From: Lingula anatina
Lineage: Eukaryota > Brachiopoda > Lingulata > Lingulida > Lingulidae
Length of the DNA: 64,000 nucleotides
Direction: 5' to 3'
NCBI RefSeq assembly: GCF_001039355.2
Contig: NW_019775615.1
Span: 151,410 to 215,409 of the forward strand
In this document: positions 1-11,126 of the stretch, in pieces
Layout: every line of letters begins with the position of its first letter
Position numbering within the stretch: position 1 is the first letter of the stretch
Program-made: the position numbers and the translations under genes
The notes under the pieces: generated by a model
Database searches by the model: none
Seen by the model: the letters and a program-made list of their open reading frames with translations, nothing else
What the model was told of the DNA's origin: nothing

Positions 1-305
1 ATTAGAGACACACTGTGGTAAAATGGAGTTTACTTGAAAATGGCTGGCTGAGTCAATTAAGCCCTTGTTCTTAATTTTAAAAGTACTAATGTGAAATTTG
101 AGAATTCATATATTATGAATTTTAAAAAGCTACAAATTTTAATTCACTTTTACAATGCATTGCATGTATTGTTACATTATTATTCCAATTTTGCCAATAC
201 AAATGATAATAAAGCTTAATTGGGATTAGTATGGAACATTATGATGTTTTAATCTTTTAAAGCATATATTTGAAGCTGACTGGGTGTTGTTTTAATATTA
301 TTCAG

Positions 306-3300
306 GCTTTAGAAAAAGAAGTTTCAGAGATGAACAAAATCCAGGAAGAGCTTCATGTGGCCAGGTGCGAGACCCTCTCCTTGAAACAACTGATTGTGGG
401 GAAAGACTCCCTGGTGATACAGTTGACCCAGGCACTGGAGTTTGCTAAGGTGGGAATATTGAAGAACCATATATAGGTTCTAACAAGTTACTTGGCCACA
501 GAAGTTTTTACTCCCTTTCACTAGTTCTTCACAAGTTTTCTTTCTACTGTTCAATTAAGTTTGAACAAATTAATAACTTATTTTAATTTTTAAAAAATTG
601 GCCATGCCAAATGCATACAGGTTTCCTTTTAAATTACTAACTTACAAAATAACCTAAGTTCATCAATCTTTTATTTCTGTCTCAAAAATGGCTGACGTTT
701 CTATTTCCATTTCGTAGAACATGCTTCAGGAACTGCATGGCACAGGTTGTCAGATTTCTCCTAAAATCCAAGAATTGCTTGACAAGGCAAGTCTGCTCCA
801 GCTGGCAACTTATCCCCAGGGGACGCCTGTGCTCAAGACCCTCCAAGATGCCTCAGAGAGTATACGGTATGCTTTTTTCTCCATATATTTTTTACTGGCC
901 AATATTCAGTCCCACCGGCAAATCTTTTTTGAATAATGTATAGTTTTCTTTGTTTTTTTCAAACTGTATTGAAGCCCCCCCCCCCCAAAAAAAAAGGGAA
1001 AAAAATTAATATATACAGTTTCAATTCTTTAATCGAAAATTTTTAAAAATCAGACATCAAAAGTACCACCAATTTGTGCAGATGGATGCTCTCTGAAAGA
1101 TTTTCTCCTGAATGTTTCATATGTCTCATTCTAATCCAACACAAAAATCCTAATGTTTAAAAATTGCAAGGATTTGCAGTGTAGATTTGTTTATAATCTA
1201 TGACAGTGGTTTTCACCCCCAGATCTCCAAGCCCCAGTGTAGAGCCCTGGGCACAGACAGTACAATGGGACGGCACGCTGTCTGCTAACAGAAGAACCAA
1301 CTCGGCTCCCTCTAGTGGGAAACAGGCAAGTGTCAGCACAAACTGTTATGAAAATATTCCATTGGCCAAATTATACCTCAGCTCTTCTGACTCTGTCGGA
1401 TTCACTTGGCAGATGATGCAAACTTAGAAACAGATCCTGAGATTGCATTTACTTGTTTTCCCTGGCTGTGATATATAGTTTTTCTGCTTTTCAAGCTTTA
1501 TGTTGTGGTGAAACTAGGATGTCATAATTTTTTTTTAATCATAAAATCTTGCATTATATCAATTGACTGTGCAAAATTAATAGCTGCCATGCACGAAATA
1601 TAAGTGATGGCTTCAAATTCTGATAGAATTTCTCATTCCATTACTATTTTTAATGTATTTTTCAGAATTCAAGAGTACAATTAGACGTCAGAAGACCTCC
1701 CTTCTCAGCAAGCTCAAGTGATACCACGACAAGACAAGCCAGTGCAAAACTCAATCAAAAACAGAATGGCCTATTTTTGAAGCGTTTGTTGGTTGATACA
1801 GAATCAACTGATGGTAAAATGAGTAATACATTGCCAGCACATCCAGTCAGGCCTAAAACTGCTGTAGTAAAACCAACAATCCATTCAAACTTTCATTCTA
1901 ATAATTCGACATTATTCACAAATAATGGCAGAAAAGGATCAGTGGATTTTGCTGATAATTGGACTAGCAGTAGTAACAGTACTAGTACAGCTTCGTCTTC
2001 AGAGGGATATAATCCCCGAAAACCATCACTCTCTCCTTCACACTGCAAGTCCAAGGCAGTACCCCCTACAAAGCAGGAACTTAAGATGGAGAGAGAGGCA
2101 ATAAAGGCAGCATTTGCCAGGATGTCCGTGTATGAGAAAGACAGTTTGGTGTCAAAATTTGTGAACACTGGTGACAGGGTTCTAGTCAGGCTTGGAGCAG
2201 CTAAGAAGTTAAAATCCAAAGGTAACAAGAAATTTTTAGTTTTTCACAATATTTTAGTTCCTCTCTCATAGTACTATACTTATTTATAAAATAAGCTTAT
2301 TCGAGGAATTATTTATAATGTTTTAGTTTTGTGATCTCTGTCATGACATATGCTTAATCATAGAAATTTTGTGTCTTCAGCACTGTTGTCTTTTAAAGTG
2401 TGCTACTACCTTTAATAAAGTGTAATTTGAGCAAACAGATTTTGATAAGATTTTTTTTTCAACAGGAACTGCACCAAAAGAAATTCTTCACAGTGGTATA
2501 GTGAAGTTCATTGGCCATGTTGATCGCGAGTATGCAGATCAGAAATTGTATGCTGGTATACGATTGGATGAAGCAGGTAATGGATTACACACCAATCAAA
2601 CTAGATTGGAGATGAAAGTTCACACACAGATCTTCATGGCCGTTCTATATTATGGTTACGACTTCATTATCATTTATTATTAATTATTCTTTAAAAATTG
2701 AAGTTTTTTCCTTATTTTACTTTTACTGTCATTATAAAATGAAAATGTCACCTTAAATTTAGGTCAAAATTGGTCTCTGTTCATACAATGGTAAATTTCA
2801 TTTTTCAAACACTTTTCAGTGGGAGACACAGATGGTTTGTTCAAAGGGAAAAGATACTTCTATGTCCCTGCCAACCATGGCAAGCTGGTACGACTACTCA
2901 ATGTGGTCTCTGTGCTGAATACCAAGGTGGGTTTCTATCTTTTTCACCAGTCCATCTTTTTTTCTTTTTTCTAAACCCAAGTTTAATACTTTGCTTTAGC
3001 ATTTCTACACATTCATCAAATCAATTTCTGTCAATTTTAAACCAACTTGAAGGTAATATCAATGTCAAAATGAATATTAACTTAAAACAAATCTACAGGG
3101 AAAAAATCACCAAAATAAAGAGTTCAAACAGCCCGAAATTTTGTAGTCTATTTTAATTTCTGCTGGTAGTAGTCCTAAAACTGTGACAGATAAAATAGTT
3201 TAAGATAATGTAAAAAGGTTCAACTTCAGTTCTCTGAATTTCAGAGTAGTGCAATTAGGTTCCCTCAGAATATAAATCATGTGTTCATCTTGTTTCAGAT

Positions 3301-3454
3301 GTCCAGTTACAAGAAGGTAGAGGACAGCGTGTATGAATATATGGAACAGAACAAGGGATCACTCCATTTAGACTTGTACCACTACCCCTCAGTTCCAGTC
3401 AGACCCCCCTCTCCCCACACCTCCTCCAATGACAGTGCTAACCATGGAACATGA
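306..3454 (+). CDS. Coiled-coil CAP-Gly domain protein, 3' part of gene (5' end outside window)
   Basis: Seven exons join in frame: 306-449, 718-866, 1223-1325, 1666-2221, 2466-2576, 2820-2926 and 3299-3454, about 441 residues ending at TGA 3452-3454. The first two exons encode a Glu/Lys/Leu-rich coiled coil; the fourth is long, Ser/Thr-rich and probably disordered. Exons five and six encode a CAP-Gly module: HSGIVKFIGHVDREYADQ, a Gly-rich turn with GDTDGLFKGKRYF where other CAP-Gly domains have GKNDG, then NHGKLVRLLNVVSVL. CAP-Gly domains bind C-terminal EEY/F motifs of microtubule proteins, so a cytoskeletal role is likely by family. The tail of 52 residues ends in a Pro/Ser-rich segment. 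All introns are GT-AG except 1326-1665, which is GC-AG. The start codon lies upstream of the window. I do not recognise the exact orthologue. Confidence 0.82.
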
Positions 3455-3800
3455 ATTAACAAATGACGTACAGTAGACATCACATCAACTGAGTGCTCGC
3501 CTATAACTTAAGTTAATTCAGGGGCGGATTTAGGCCGTCTTCTGGGTCTTCCGGAAGACGGTCAGATTTTCAAGTTTACATTGAAGGGTGTCTAATTTTT
3601 CCTTCCGAAGACGGTCAAAAATGAAGAATGGATCAACAAAGATAATTTGGAAGACTGTCAGAAAATATCTCTGAATCCGCCCCTGTAATTACCCCCTATC
3701 AACCCCAGTGCTAACCAAGGAACATGAATTTACAAATGACGTACAGTAGACATCACATCAACTGAGTACTCACCTTTTAATTAAAATTACCCCCTTGCAA
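3433..3800 (+). repeat. Tandem duplication of the CAP-Gly gene's 3' end and flank
   Basis: The sequence from 3433 (last codons, stop and start of the 3' flank) recurs at 3706 with a few substitutions, for example AACCATGGAACATGAATT against AACCAAGGAACATGAATT. Each unit carries its own MITE at a different site: unit 1 is split at TAATT, unit 2 twelve bases further on at CCCAT. The insertions therefore came after the duplication. The second copy of the stop-codon region is not part of the spliced reading frame. Confidence 0.8.
3519..3685 (+). mobile_element. MITE (CAGGGGCGGAT ends), copy 1, 167 bp
   Basis: It starts CAGGGGCGGATTTAG and ends CTGAATCCGCCCCTG, which are inverse complements. It is flanked by a 5-bp direct repeat TAATT (3514-3518 and 3686-3690). 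The interior contains further GGAAGACGGTC motifs in both orientations. There is no coding sequence, so it is non-autonomous. CAGGG-type ends with a short target-site duplication fit a hAT-like family, possibly the 5-bp group; that assignment is inference. Confidence 0.85.
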
Positions 3801-3805
3801 CCCAT

Positions 3806-3961
3806 CAGGGGCGGATTTAGGGCGTCTTCTGGGTCTTCCGGAAGACGGTCAGATTTTCAAGTTTACATTGACGGGTATTTCAGAAGACGGTCAAAAATGG
3901 AGGACGGATCAACATAGATAAATTGGAAGACCGTCAAAAAATAACTCTGGATCCGCCCCTG
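3806..3961 (+). mobile_element. MITE (CAGGGGCGGAT ends), copy 2, 156 bp
   Basis: Same ends and interior as the copy at 3519, 11 bp shorter, with small differences. Flanked by CCCAT direct repeats at 3801-3805 and 3962-3966. The empty counterpart of the copy-1 insertion site is visible just upstream (AATTAAAATTACCCCC). Confidence 0.85.
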
Positions 3962-3966
3962 CCCAT

Positions 3967-5153
3967 GGTGGTGTATCAGACATTTTAGCAGATTACAATG
4001 AACTGCATCCTTTGTGCGACCATGAAACTGGCATCACTGTGGTCTTAGAAAGAAGGCACAAGCATCGCTTTGGTTTCAGAATGAATGCTCAGTGATCTGC
4101 CAGTTGTTGGGACATAAAGTATTTTTGTACCCTCAAACAAGGCTGTACTATGGGATGCACAAAGGACGCCATCCAGTGTAAAGGGGGCTTAAGACCATGA
4201 CGTTTGGGTCATTCCACAAAAAAGTGTACTAGAAGGTGCACCAATATCTGAATGAATGAAGGAAAAGGGTGCAGTTCAAGTTGGACAATATTAAAAAAGA
4301 AATATGTGTGCAAAATGGGAGCATTTCATGTCATACAATCAAAATCACCTTTTACCATTATATTTTATACCTCATTTCTGCATGATTTTAAAGTCTTGAT
4401 TATTTCATATGTGGCTTTATTATCCAAGTGTGCCATATTCTGTGGTTATTTTAAGATCTGCAAGCAATTTTATCATTACTTCAGTGTCGAGGATTTTCTT
4501 AAAACTTGAAAGTTAAATATTATCTAGTCAGGGAACACAAAAAAGATCACGAAATAAAATAATTGTAAAAAATTGCAGTATTCTTCTCCTTTGCATGAAA
4601 ATGACAAAATTTTGTCGAAGGAAATAAAAATGAATGAATTAATTGCATATCAGTCTGCTGGATACAGTTACCTTTCAATTGAAATGTGCAAGATACACTG
4701 GTAGATTTTTCTGTGCTTTGCTTCCACTGGTTAAAATCACTCATTTGACTTTCCCTCGCCTCCATGTTCTTTTTTGTAACAGTTTTTGATCCATTCAATC
4801 CACATGCCGTTGTTTTTTGCTGAGGTAACTTGTCCGCTTTCTAACTAGATTGATTCAGACATTATAAGGGTAAAAGTACTCTAATTGCATTTCTACCCCA
4901 TAGTAATCCGTTTGTTCCGAACACTTTTAACGTTACAGCACATATCTCTTTCCTCGACAGGCAATCCTGGCACAGGTCCTAAGCATTCCTTTCAACAGGG
5001 TTTACACTCCAGTGCCGTCAATCCTAATTCTTATATCACCTTCTCTCTCACTTCTGTGTCAATCCCTCAAACTACCTCAGCAGTTGCTATTCTATTGGGT
5101 GTCAGTAACTCTGACCATTTCCACACTTAAAAAAATTGGAAAATTTATCATTC
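3967..5153. other. Intergenic, nothing recognised
   Basis: AT-rich sequence between the convergent 3' ends of the CAP-Gly gene and MRPL3. Short ORFs here show no recognisable protein, splice pattern or repeat. Confidence 0.6.
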
Positions 5154-8100
5154 TCATTTCTTCTGGGCTGTCTTGGATTTCTTCTTCTTCTCCAAGGCAG
5201 GGTCATCTGGTGGAAACAATATAGATTCCATGTCAAATCTGAACAAGTCTGGATGATATATCTCCTCCGGTATAGGCTCAGGAGAGTCCTGTGGATAAAA
5301 TGTTGGTATTGGTGGTGGGTCTAACTCCCTTTCTCTGACACGATTAGGCAACTTGCTGTCCATAATGCGAACATAGGCGTGTAGAGGCCCAGGAATTGTG
5401 GAAGCTTTGACATATATGACGTTATACTTTGTATCAATTTTGTAAATCTGAAAGACAATGAATAAGGCAAATTAATAAAAAGTGTTTTAATAATCGGATT
5501 GTTTATCAACAGACTCAAATCAAATCACTTACCCACACTTTTGTTATAGTATATGCAAACATTAAGGTAACATTTGACTCTGTGTGTCTTTACATTGCAA
5601 ATAATATTTTTAAATAATTTTCAATGACAGGATTTATTAACTTCACCCTCAGTTATCAGCATGTATAAATGGAATTAAATAAATGCTTTTGTAAAAGTCA
5701 AATGTGACAATTCATCTTGAAGAGTAAATAATTAAAAAATAATTATACAAAATAAAACAAAAATCTAAAATTATGAGAATATGTTTGGTTTACCCTTGTT
5801 CCTTTTAGTGTTCTCCATTTATTGCCCATGTATCCAGGCATCTTTTGCCCTTTTGGGATCACGTCTCTTCTCTGAAAGGAAACTTAAAAACTTAAAACAG
5901 AAATTTAAAACTATAGATAATAAAACTGAAAGGCAAACTTGTTCATTGGTTTTTATTATGATAGCTTTGCAAGAAATTGCTACATTTACTCACAAATAGT
6001 TTTGTTTTCTCTTTCTTTACAATTATGAGTAAATTAATCAAATAAAGCAGTACAAAAGAATTCTGTCTACCTGTACCTCAATTAAGAAATGCACATCTCC
6101 TCCTAAATTTAGTAAATCACTATCACCAAATGTTATTTTGAAAATGAAAAAAAAAAAAAAAATTGTGTGTGTAGTGAGTCCCCATTATTTTATAGGGCTT
6201 ACCCCAGGAGCTATAGAGCCAACTCTTCTGAACCAGCGTGTTGTGCCGTGGCCTCTTCCTCCCTTGAAACCGTGTTTTTTTATTACGCCCTGAAACCCAT
6301 AGTCTATTCTGAAATAGAAATTACTAGGCTTAAACGATAACCTAACAAACCTGAATGTGTCATAACTTTTTAAAATTGACCCATGATAACAATATGTAGA
6401 TTTTTTGGTACTTTCTAAATCATTTCAAAATCCATCTGCATCAACAGGGATAAAAGTTAGCATAACAATTAATAAATCAGAAGTCCAAATCAAACAATTT
6501 AAACTCAATTTGTGGAAAAAAAAAAGATTTTCAATTACTGCATATCAGAAGAGTTTCATAACTGTCAGAGCAACAATTGTTAGTTCTTCATAAAAAACTG
6601 CAGTTTAGAGAATTTATTACACACAGGAATGAGGCAGACTTTGAAAAATCACCAAGAACTCACGTCTTAGCCTGGAGGTCTACATAATCTCCAACACGGA
6701 AATGTGACGCAAATAATGGGGTACCTTGAAGACAAATTAAGGATAAAACATATGCTGAAAATATTTGCTTCTGAAAACCGTTGTTATTTTTTTTTTCTTG
6801 TTTGTTTCCTTTTCGGCTAGGGATGGGGGAGGCACAAACACATTTTAACGCCTATTACTTTGCTGTCACTGAATTCCTAACACTTTCTTAATGCTATCTT
6901 TAACCATCTATTTTCTGATTATTCAAAGGAATCCATAGGTTCCATTTTCTTTTTCTACAAGAGAATACCTTTAAGCTATTATTTTTACTGAAATAAAGCA
7001 AAACCATTTAAGTGAAGACTGAAATAGGTGCAGAACACCATTTAGCTATTATCATTTATGTAGAATTTATGATAAAAAATGTAGGTAAAATGTACCAATT
7101 TATATATATATATATATATATATAACGTAAATATCAGTAGGTCACGTGGCTATACAAATTATGAAACAAATAGGGCTAAGTGTATCTTTATCTTAATCTT
7201 TAAAAAACATTTAAGCAATATCTCAGCCAAATCATGTTTCCCACATGTTGTTTACTTGTAAACTGCAACCACAAACTTACCTGGCCGAATTGCGGCATTG
7301 GGAGTCACTACAAACTTAAATACCTTCCTTTTTGGGGGAACCCCATGTTTCTCAAATAGAGAGAGTTCAAGAGGACTTAACTGAAATAAGACATGATCAA
7401 AATAAGAACAGCCAATCTATCAGTAAAATAATTAGGAAAATTAAATCTATAGGTTCCATTTTCTTTTTCCACAAGAGAATACTTATTTCTTTATATTGAA
7501 ATAAAGCACAACCATTTAAGTGAAGGTTGAAATAGGTGCAGAACACTATTTACCTAATATCATTTATGTAGAACTTATGATGAAAAAATGTAGGTAAAAT
7601 ATATCAATTTTTATATATAATGTATATTGTCAGTAGCTCAAGTAGCTTTACAAATTATAAAATAATAAAACTATAAAATCCAAAATTTTATTTAAAAAAT
7701 GTTTTTACTGTAACAGTTGTTGTAAATGAGATCTCTGGCCAACACCTGAATTTTGAGACAAAACTGTTGCTTACCAATACAATTCTACCAAAAAAAAAGT
7801 GAAGTGTCTCATGCTTACCCGTCTTGGATCTATGCCCATACTTCCTACAAAGACAGCCCCAAGCTTTCCCTTCATTTTAGGATGAAATTCTTGGACAAAT
7901 CGAGTCTGAGCAAATTCGTCTGGAGTTAAGTATTCCACTACATGATTATCCAACACCTAAATACCATAAGGAAATAGTACATAGATTCGGTTGCAAGTCC
8001 TCAACTTTATCTAGCCAAGTACAGATTATAATTTTTCATTTTTGGCAAATCAGACCACTGCCATACAGGTGTAAATAAACTTTCAAAAAAAAGTCAATAT

Positions 8101-9857
8101 ATCAATCTCATTCCATAGCTAAAATCAAACACAACAAGCATCTGACTGAGAAATATGATGCAATATAGCCTTAAAGGACAAAAAAATACAACTATTATTA
8201 TAAATTATAAAACAAACACACTTACAATCTGTTAAGTATAAAACATTGATATTTAGTTTCAAACTGATACCTGTAGCATGGTCAGATACATTTTCTTTCC
8301 TTTAGTAGTCCAGTGAGGAACACAGCCTATCTTCACACCTACAACTCCAGTACGTTTTGTACTGAAGTTAATAACAATAATCATAATGATGATGATGATG
8401 ATCTATATACTAGTTCTTCCACAGTTTCCAAAGGCTGTGACTAAGCAATTCATATCAAAATACAATGATGACATATGCTTATCTTTCATAAGGATGCATT
8501 TACATTACAATATACATTTCAACTGGTATACCTTGATTCAAGAGTGAAAACAACAAAACATTTATTATTAATAATGGAGTAAATACAGCCATTTGACATC
8601 AACATAAATAAGTGCTCTCACAATACCTGAAAATGTCCTACTTCTCTTCATGTGGTCATCATTAGTCTAAACTAATAATGATCAAGACAAAATCTTTCAC
8701 AAATAAACATAATTTTCATTTTACAATTACCCCTTCCTCCATTCCCCCCTTGCCCATGGACCATCTTTAAGAGGACAATTCATTTTGGCCAACTCTTCCA
8801 CCTTGCTCATCGCCTCATTTGCTATGACCTCCTGGAGGAAGCTCTCATTGGCTGGGCTCAGTCCACTGTCCTGTATCCTGGCCCTGCGCTTCCTGGCAAA
8901 AGGTTCTGGTGGACGCTTTCTGACACCACGCTGCTGTTGGTAATGTGTTGGAACTAGGACCCTGTATCAAACATTGAGCAATGATAATTAAATTCAATGA
9001 AATATGGTTGTTAACCAGACTTTTCCTGGGAAGCAGTCCAGCCATCATTTGGACGACCATTATTAGCCTTACTTTAAAAGATGGCATATATCTATATTTA
9101 TATGTATATTTATAAAGACAGCTGGACGGCTTACAAAATCTTTGGGTTGGTTGGTTGGCTTTACTTGGGTTGGACTCTGTAAATCAATGACCAAATTGCC
9201 GATTCATATTTTGGACTTCCTGTACCCCAAATCCTGTGGAAACCCCCTGGTTATTACTCAATATCATGGTTGGCTCAAAAAATTGTACCCACAGTGCATC
9301 CGTGCGTATGCCTGGTTACGCCCCTGTAAATTTAATTTTTATTACTAAATTTCCATGTGACAATGTTCTGATACTAATATATCAAATGTTGATTCAACAG
9401 TTTTGAAATTTTAGCTTGTGACTAGGCCTGTCAGTTGTCAAAATTGTCCTCGTGGTGGAGAGCTAGTGCATCAAAAGATTATACCAATGGGGAAAGGGCT
9501 GGGAAAATTGAGATATTTTTCCATGCAGAGTATTCAAAAACAGAGGCTTTTTGTCAATGTTATTTCTGGCTCCCAAAAAGTGGGACATCCGCCGAAAATC
9601 GGACAAATATCATCTCTGATTACAGTATATGATTTGGAATTGAAATTGAAGCCTGAAGGAGGCAATATATGAATGTTATATCACTTTGAATTAAATAAAA
9701 AAAAATGTATAATACGATAATGCGTTACATGCAATATCATGGTTTAAAAAGCTTACCTGACAAAGGGTTTTGTGTCTAGAATACATCTGGTTTGAGAAAT
9801 ACTGAAGCATTTTGCAAGCACACCGGCTGAGCACAGCGACCTACATGTACTCGCCAT
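5154..9857 (-). CDS. MRPL3: Mitochondrial large-subunit ribosomal protein uL3m
   Basis: Nine exons on the minus strand join in frame with GT-AG introns: 9757-9857, 8731-8961, 8271-8361, 7819-7956, 7281-7380, 6664-6724, 6203-6308, 5794-5871 and 5154-5447. They encode 399 residues, somewhat longer than the human protein (about 348). The start MASTCRSLCSAGVLAKCF is rich in Arg, Ser, Ala and Cys and lacks acidic residues, as expected of a mitochondrial targeting peptide. The L3 fold follows: RTGVVGVKIGCVPHWTTKG (cf. exon 3), then the L3 loop GFQGVIKKHGFKGGRGHG, then PKGQKMPGYMGN. The C-terminal extension has the acidic and proline-rich stretch IPEEIYHPDLFRFD typical of metazoan MRPL3, then a lysine-rich tail. 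The protein helps build the peptidyl-transferase region of the mitochondrial ribosome. It is divergent from URI1 across a shared 5' region. A second copy of exon 1 at 11815-11915 is probably an assembly artefact. Confidence 0.93.
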
Positions 9858-10508
9858 GCTTGTCGACTAGTCGCTTACATCATTAAAAAATCAATTTATG
9901 TGTAAAATATATCAGTCTTCAAAGTGTATGCAACAAAAAAAAAAAAACAAAACAAAACAAAAGAATTCATCTAAAATGTATCTTTGTACAGAAAAAATAC
10001 ATGCAGTTGTATGTATAAAAAATATCTCAATCATTTTACATGATGTAAGCGTTGGCATGGTCGCACATTGCAGCTGCACATTGCACGAGAGTGTTGTCGG
10101 CTGCTGCTGTGCCATTTCTTTCTTTTTGACTGGTAAATATTGTTTGTACAAAGATGATTCAGCGAAGTTTGAAACATTAATTTTGCATAGAATTTTTTAA
10201 TAGGGGAGTGGAATTTTTCCAAACAGCAATTGCTGACCGGCTCCAAAACTTGAAAATTTATCTGCGTAGACTTAGCTAGTAGACTAGCATTCCTGGCGAT
10301 TTGAAAAACATAAATCTGCTTTATACTTTTATCTAAGGTATTTGAGTTCCTAGACATGTGAGGGTAAGGACATTTGGATTATTTCATATTTTATAAAATT
10401 AAAAAAATACCGTACAAAATTTTCAATGACCACCTAACGTGTAATAATTTCCCCAACTAAGAATTGAAGCTACAATTTTAATACAAGTTTCTCTTTTACT
10501 GTTTAGAT
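9858..10508. promoter_or_regulatory. Shared 5' region (candidate bidirectional promoter) of MRPL3 and URI1
   Basis: The MRPL3 start codon (9857, -) and the URI1 start codon (10509, +) face away from each other across 651 bp. The URI1 ATG follows a pyrimidine tract and TTTAG (10484-10506), so it probably lies just inside a second exon, with a non-coding first exon upstream; a GTAAGG donor-like site is at 10363. Bidirectional use is inferred from geometry only. The region recurs at 11916-12566. Confidence 0.55.
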
Positions 10509-10588
10509 ATGGAGCCAGCCCATGTTGCTAGACTTGAGGCAGAGCTTGAGAAAGCTGTGCAGAAAATACAGGAAAAGGTTAAACAGTG
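10509..10588 (+). other. Duplicate of URI1 first coding exon (assembly copy)
   Basis: Identical to 12567-12646: it encodes MEPAHVARLEAELEKAVQ and eight further residues, with the same GTGAGG donor. The copy nearest exon 2 (13484) is the one at 12567. Confidence 0.85.
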
Positions 10589-10681
10589 GTGAGGGTTTGT
10601 TATTGTAATTTTTACAGCGTGTCCCAAAAACTTTTAAAACACTTCATACACAACTCAAAGTTCAACGTGGTAGCACTCATA

Positions 10682-10897
10682 GACCCCATTCCCATAGATT
10701 TTAGATCGATCTATCCCTGTGGGGAGTCTCACTAGATTACTGTCAGCTTAGATGGCTTAAGCGTCTGTCCCGCCTACTGAAAGCTGTAAGGGGGTAATTA
10801 ACTATGGTGCGGACTCGGCTGACTGCAATTTAGCGTGAACCCCCAGGGAGTTAGGTCGATCCGGATGGATCGATCTAAATCTCTGGGAATGCACCCT
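10682..10897 (+). mobile_element. GATCGATC MITE family, copy A (also at 12740-12955)
   Basis: The left end CCCATTCCCATAGATTTTAG followed by ATCGATC mirrors the right end GATCGATCTAAATCTCTGGG followed by AATGCACCC, giving imperfect terminal inverted repeats of about 28 bp around a ~160-bp interior. Non-coding. Lies in the first intron after the URI1 start exon and is repeated by the assembly duplication. Confidence 0.7.
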
Positions 10898-10898
10898 T

Positions 10899-11099
10899 GG
10901 ACCCCATTCCCACATATTTTAGATCGATCTATCCCTGTGGGGAGTCTCACTAGTTTACTGTCAGCTTAGCCAGCTTAAGTGACTGTCCTGCCTACTGAAA
11001 GCTGTAAGGGGTAATTAACTGTCGTGTGTTTTAGCTAGATCCCCCAGGGAGTTAGGTCGATCCGGATGGATCGATCTTAATCTCTGGGAATGCACCCTT
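10899..11099 (+). mobile_element. GATCGATC MITE family, copy B, directly abutting copy A (also at 12957-13157)
   Basis: Same ends and interior as copy A with a shorter middle (TAACTGTCGTGTGTTTTAGC in place of the longer copy-A segment). Copies A and B lie head-to-tail with one or two bases between. Confidence 0.7.
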
Positions 11100-11125
11100 A
11101 TTAATGCATTCTGTTACGTGGGAAC

Positions 11126-11126
11126 N
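11126..11126. other. Single-N contig junction
   Basis: The base before N ends ...GTTACGTGGGAAC, which in the second copy continues into unique sequence at 13184. The base after N starts TTACTTTAAAAG, which in the first copy is preceded by unique sequence ending at 9068. This is the geometry of two overlapping contigs placed end to end. Confidence 0.85.

Larger units (their letters stand above)
9069..11125. repeat. First copy of a 2,057-bp tandem duplication (probable unmerged contig overlap)
   Basis: The 2,057 bases here recur at 11127-13183 with constant offset 2,058 and, as far as I can read, no differences. A single N at 11126 separates them. The segment contains exon 1 of MRPL3 (-), the shared 5' region, the first coding exon of URI1 (+) and two MITE copies. 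Confidence 0.85.
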
